64,000 bases of DNA from Dipteris shenzhenensis (lineage: Eukaryota; Polypodiophyta; Polypodiopsida; Gleicheniales): NCBI GenBank assembly GCA_047967505.1, contig CM106538.1; one strand, given 5' to 3'. The notes below the pieces were generated by a model. The model was not told the origin of the DNA. It worked only from the letters and a program-made list of their open reading frames with translations, and made no database searches. The position numbers and the translations under genes are program-made. Positions 60,300-64,000 of this stretch are shown piece after piece (the stretch's first letter is position 1; each line of letters begins with the position of its first letter).

Positions 60300-61880
60300 A
60301 TCCTATAGGGCCTTATGTTCAATTCTATGAGGGTGAACCATCCTTTACCAGAACCTTTGAGCCCTTGGTACCCAGGTATTGGCCACCGAGTCCTGAAGGG
60401 TAGGGAAATGGGAATACTTGGGGAAAATACTCTTCCACACACGATGGCCCCTCATCCCAATCTGTACTCTACTTGAATGGGAGGCACTCCTTTCCCTACA
60501 GCTGCACCATGGCGACTAGTGCCCAATGTAACAATGCCTATACCTAGGCCCATATCAATGCGGCCATTACACCCAATCTCGCCATGTATGCTAGCTCCAA
60601 GTCCTAACAACAATACCTACACAAGCTACAAGTTTCTATAATCCACCCTGACAGCCACCCAATTACGGTATCATGCTAGCCCCTCAAGCACCTCCACTTG
60701 CTCTGTAGACAATACTGACAGATGAGGCCATGAGGATCCTAGTGCAAGCACTAGGAAGGGGGGCCGTATTGCCAGCTTTTGTGGGAAGAGACACCAATGC
60801 TTCAAGGAGTCGACCAGTCACCATCTCAAAGCTTGTGACTCAAATTTTTAGGAGAGGAGATCAGGTGTCCCATGTCGAGAGGTTTGAGTAGATTTGCACG
60901 GCCTTTGGGGACATTGGTGACTTGATGCATTTGGGCTGAGCCTAGATGGTAAGGACAACCAATGGCGTAGGGCTCTAAGCATGGAAGAGAAAGTCAACAA
61001 GGAGACACTTAAAAAGCCTTCATAGTGGGATTTTCTCCAACTAGTCCCAGATAAAGCCCTATCAACGAGGTCAAGCATAAGAAACATGAGACATTACAGG
61101 AATATATCACAAGGATTAAACACTTGAATTCCCGCTACGAACCTCATGAACAGATGAGCGATGAATACTTATTGCCACACTTCCTAATTGGGCTAAGGGA
61201 TGCAAAGCTGCACGATCATCTGTTCACCCTAAACCCCACATCTTTTGAGTTGTGCAGCAAGACTGTTGTACTCTTGGATGATAATATGAAGGACAAGGCT
61301 CAACAAGAGAAGTCCGTTGTAGCTTCCTCCAATGTGTCTCATACGAGAAAGACTATTAGTATGGGCAAATCTAAGGATGCAACTCCAATCGCCAAGGGAG
61401 CGAGCATAGATGAAGTGGATGCCAATCTCTTGAACCGAGTGGCCCAACATCTTAAGGGAAGATTGCCAAGAGAAAGCCTTGGAAAGCCTCACCTATTCCC
61501 TAGAAGAGACAATTTGTGGTGCGGACTATGTATGAGTAGCCACCCTACGAATAATTGCCCTTGTGGCCATTGTGCTAGATGGGGAATCATGAGACCTTCC
61601 AATGCCATTATCCAAAGGTCAATCCCCAACCGATGTACAACCTCTGACCGTGCCCGCCCCACCCAACCAGTATGTCCCGATCTACCAAACGACTCCCACC
61701 CCTCAATAGGCTAGGGACATGAGCACCTTGATGCGAAGATCAGTCGTACAATGTTACACATGCCAAGACCCACATCGGGCCAATGAGTGTCCCTACAACT
61801 CTCAAGCCAACCAGCCAGTCTCCTACTTTAAGTGCTAGGGACATCACTTCCTAAGGGACTGCCCCTATAAGGAGGAATAA
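60300..61880 (+). pseudogene. Gypsy gag with CCHC zinc knuckles, broken
   Basis: Fragments in order: HSFPYSCTMATSAQ, a retrotransposon-gag block (YITRIKHLNSRYEPHEQ, LPHFLIGLRDAKLHDHLF) within the 61124-61714 frame, then knuckle CYTCQDPHRANEC (from 61752; three residues before His rather than four) and a second, broken knuckle at about 61828-61866 with TAG after its Cys and HHFLRDC. It would encode the capsid/nucleocapsid protein if intact. Confidence 0.65.
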
Positions 61881-61920
61881 CCCTTGCCCCCAAAAACCAC
61901 TTCCAAAAAGAATGCTCCAC

Positions 61921-62026
61921 TATGCTCAGGCTGTGGGGTGGATTACCTCTTCAAGAACTGCCGAATGCTTACATTATGCTCAGGCTATGGGGTGGATCAC
62001 CTCTTCAAGGACTGCTGAATGAGGTG
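61921..62026 (+). repeat. 54-bp in-frame-length tandem duplication of a zinc-knuckle segment
   Basis: TATGCTCAGGCT(G/A)TGGGGTGGAT then CTCTTCAAG(A/G)ACTGC occurs from 61921 and again from 61975. The 54-bp period equals 18 codons, so a C-G-C...F-K-(N/D)-C motif was duplicated in the gag tail. Confidence 0.8.
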
Positions 62027-62852
62027 AGCCCCAAAAAAGACCCCAGATCATAAGACTAGCTTTAACTTACTGAGTATATAGAGGTGCCAAGTCTCTTTGG
62101 TATCATTGAATGTGATCACTAGGGCATTAGGCTAGGGCCATGAGAAAGGAACTTAGAAAACGAGCTCAATGAGATCAAGCAGCTTTGACCCAATGTAAAG
62201 ACAAGAGCCATTTAGGTGTAATCAAAATAAAAGGGATCGGGTAAGTTTATCATCCAGAGTGGATTCGATGAGGACACCACCACCGTATCCACTTCCACCT
62301 TGTCTAAAGGCACCTAATCGATGCAAGACCACGCCAACCCTTGGTCTATAGAAAAGGGTAATGTAAGAGGGGTACGGTCACATAGGCAAAACTTAAACTC
62401 GGCTGGGCTCAATGAATACTCTGACCTAGCATCAATTGAGAAGCAACACCTCATGGAGGCACAACAGCTAATCTTCTGCAATTGCTAAGAAAATTTTAAG
62501 AAAAGGCTTAGGACTAGCAAGGGGCTAGAAACCATCCATCCTAACTACCATACCTTCAATAGCCCCTAAAGCCTCTCCTATACTCGAAAGAGTAGACAAG
62601 GAACAATCATAAGTTCGATCGGTAGGATGTTCATTCTTAAGGCATACGATGTTTTGAGGAGGACCATGCATGACACCAAGCAAGAGAAGAGGACAATATG
62701 TCTTTTTATGGGTATGAACAGGCACAATTAGTTGGCGGTGAACCAATCACACAACCTCGAGATATAGCTTGATTAGTTGCAATCTTGTCTATTGAGATCA
62801 AGATGCCCATCGGGGCACTATTACGGGTAATTCCACTCTATGGAGAGACCTC

Positions 62853-63570
62853 TTGGATTGGATGAATGGGCAAATAGAAGCTTCTGAGTCCACTGATCCT
62901 AAGATAGTCAAATCCGCAAATGACCCCCAAGACTTCCCCAAGGTACTCGTCAACAAATTGGGACAGTACTTTCAAAGTGATGATGCCAATGCAATACTTC
63001 CCATATCCTACCCAGGTGAAAGTGCGACTGTAATCTTGGATGGATGAGCAAGTGTCAGATTTTTTGCTAAGCAGTGTTGGGCAAAGTGGGAAATACCTGA
63101 GATTTAGAGCACCAACTTGGTTGTCAAACTAGTCGATGGATCAATGGCCCAACCAATAGGGGTATTAAGGGACATTAAGATCAAAACCTTTGGCCTCACT
63201 TACCATGTAAGGTTTGTTGTAATGGATTTCCATGGGCAGCCAGATGGGTACGATGTCATTTTGGGAAGACATTTTATGTGTGTTGCAGGTCTAGTCCATG
63301 ATTGGTCCTCAAACAGGATTTACCTTCACAAGAATGAACAAATTATGAGAGTTGACCTCCATACGTGGAAAGCCCACCCAATGACCGGCAACTTATTTGT
63401 TGTGCTGAGTCAGATACTACACAAATGACCGCCTCCCTAAATGTGTTCCAAGCATGTAACGAGACAGACATGGGAGAGAACCTAGATGAACATGAGGATT
63501 ACCAAGAAGCGAGTGACAAAAAGCGAGCCAAAAAAAGCGAGCAATACAAAATAATAAAAGATTTATAAAT
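62853..63570 (+). pseudogene. Gypsy aspartic protease domain, broken
   Basis: SATVILDG, then TGA at 63045-63047, then ASVRFFA matches the retropepsin active-site region (normally LIDxGASxN). Downstream, LVDGSMAQPIGVLRDIKIK, FVVMDF and YDVILGRHFM (63117-63428) match the flap and the conserved ILGRPF block. A TAG precedes STNLVVKL. The protease would process the polyprotein. Confidence 0.7.
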
Positions 63571-64000
63571 CCCCTATTTGAGTAAAGTCCATATGTTTCC
63601 TCAATGCCAGAAGGTTAAATATGCAAATAACTTTAAAGCCACTAACACTAATTTCACATCCCCCATAAGAGAGTTGGTATGTTTCATTGCCAAGTCATCA
63701 TTAGTATCAAAGAAAAACCTTACTGCAATCAAGTTCTCTCTTTCCACCATAGTAGTTGAGATCATCAATGCAACATTCCACACAAGAGGTGTGTTTCCAA
63801 GGACTCCTTGAATGGATTAGTCTACATTCCATGCATATGTAAATGCTTAGCTTTTTCTAACTCTATTCACTCTTGGAACAAAACCCATGTTTCTTTGTTA
63901 CTACATAAACATCCCTCCCCAATGATTCACTCTTACATCCCACTAATCCAACCAGTGCAACAAATTGACCCCACAAATTCATATTTTTACTAGATGATGC

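Larger units (their letters stand above)
58500..64000 (+). mobile_element. Ty3/gypsy retrotransposon (Athila/Tat-like), 5' half, running off the window
   Basis: A primer-site-like TGGTGCCGTTTTCGAGGAG at 58934 resembles the TGGCGCCGTTGCC sequence found after the 5' LTR of plant Athila/Tat elements. A TATA-like TGTATAAAAAC at about 58601 would lie in the LTR, whose start I could not place. The internal region holds gag, zinc knuckles and a protease (listed separately), all broken by stops. Reverse transcriptase would lie beyond 64000. Confidence 0.65.

Overview
This is a 64-kb piece of a large, repeat-rich nuclear genome of a land plant. Two spliced plant nuclear genes can be read exon by exon, both on the + strand. 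The rest is decayed retrotransposons (Ty1/copia, Ty3/gypsy, at least two LINE families), foldback/MITE-like elements and long microsatellites. Kilobase introns filled with transposon debris suggest a non-flowering vascular plant (fern, lycophyte or gymnosperm), but the sequence does not prove this. I see no prokaryotic genes, CRISPR array, rRNA or intact tRNA gene.

Layout. (1) 1-7521: the 3' end of a RecQ-type DNA helicase gene, closest to plant RECQL3. It has five exons here (1-63, 5785-5872, 5965-6078, 6698-6790, 7159-7521), and its first visible intron (5.7 kb) holds a LINE fragment and a truncated copia element. (2) 7522-25400: an AT-rich intergenic desert with transposon debris. It includes an inverted pair of LTRs that carry vertebrate-type telomere hexamers, a 272-bp MITE candidate, a SINE-like B box and several tandem duplications. 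(3) 25400-52460: a complete TOPLESS/TOPLESS-RELATED co-repressor gene with 25 coding exons (26093-52038, 1137 codons plus stop). Intron 8 is 14.1 kb and contains a copia LTR, a GC-rich six-kilobase LINE, a 684-bp foldback element and a MITE. Intron 18 holds a LINE fragment and a second inverted LTR pair. (4) 52460-64000: a decayed minus-strand LINE, then a Ty3/gypsy element (primer site, gag, zinc knuckles, protease) that runs off the window.

The two genes have unrelated jobs: genome maintenance for RecQ and hormone/developmental transcriptional repression for TOPLESS. I see no functional cluster and no clearly new biological system. The most notable observations are a perfect 56-bp tandem duplication that copies a splice acceptor of TOPLESS, a GC-AG intron in the same gene, two loci with the same head-to-head LTR arrangement, and a LINE whose in-frame stops are almost all TAG where CAG is expected, which looks like cytosine-methylation decay.
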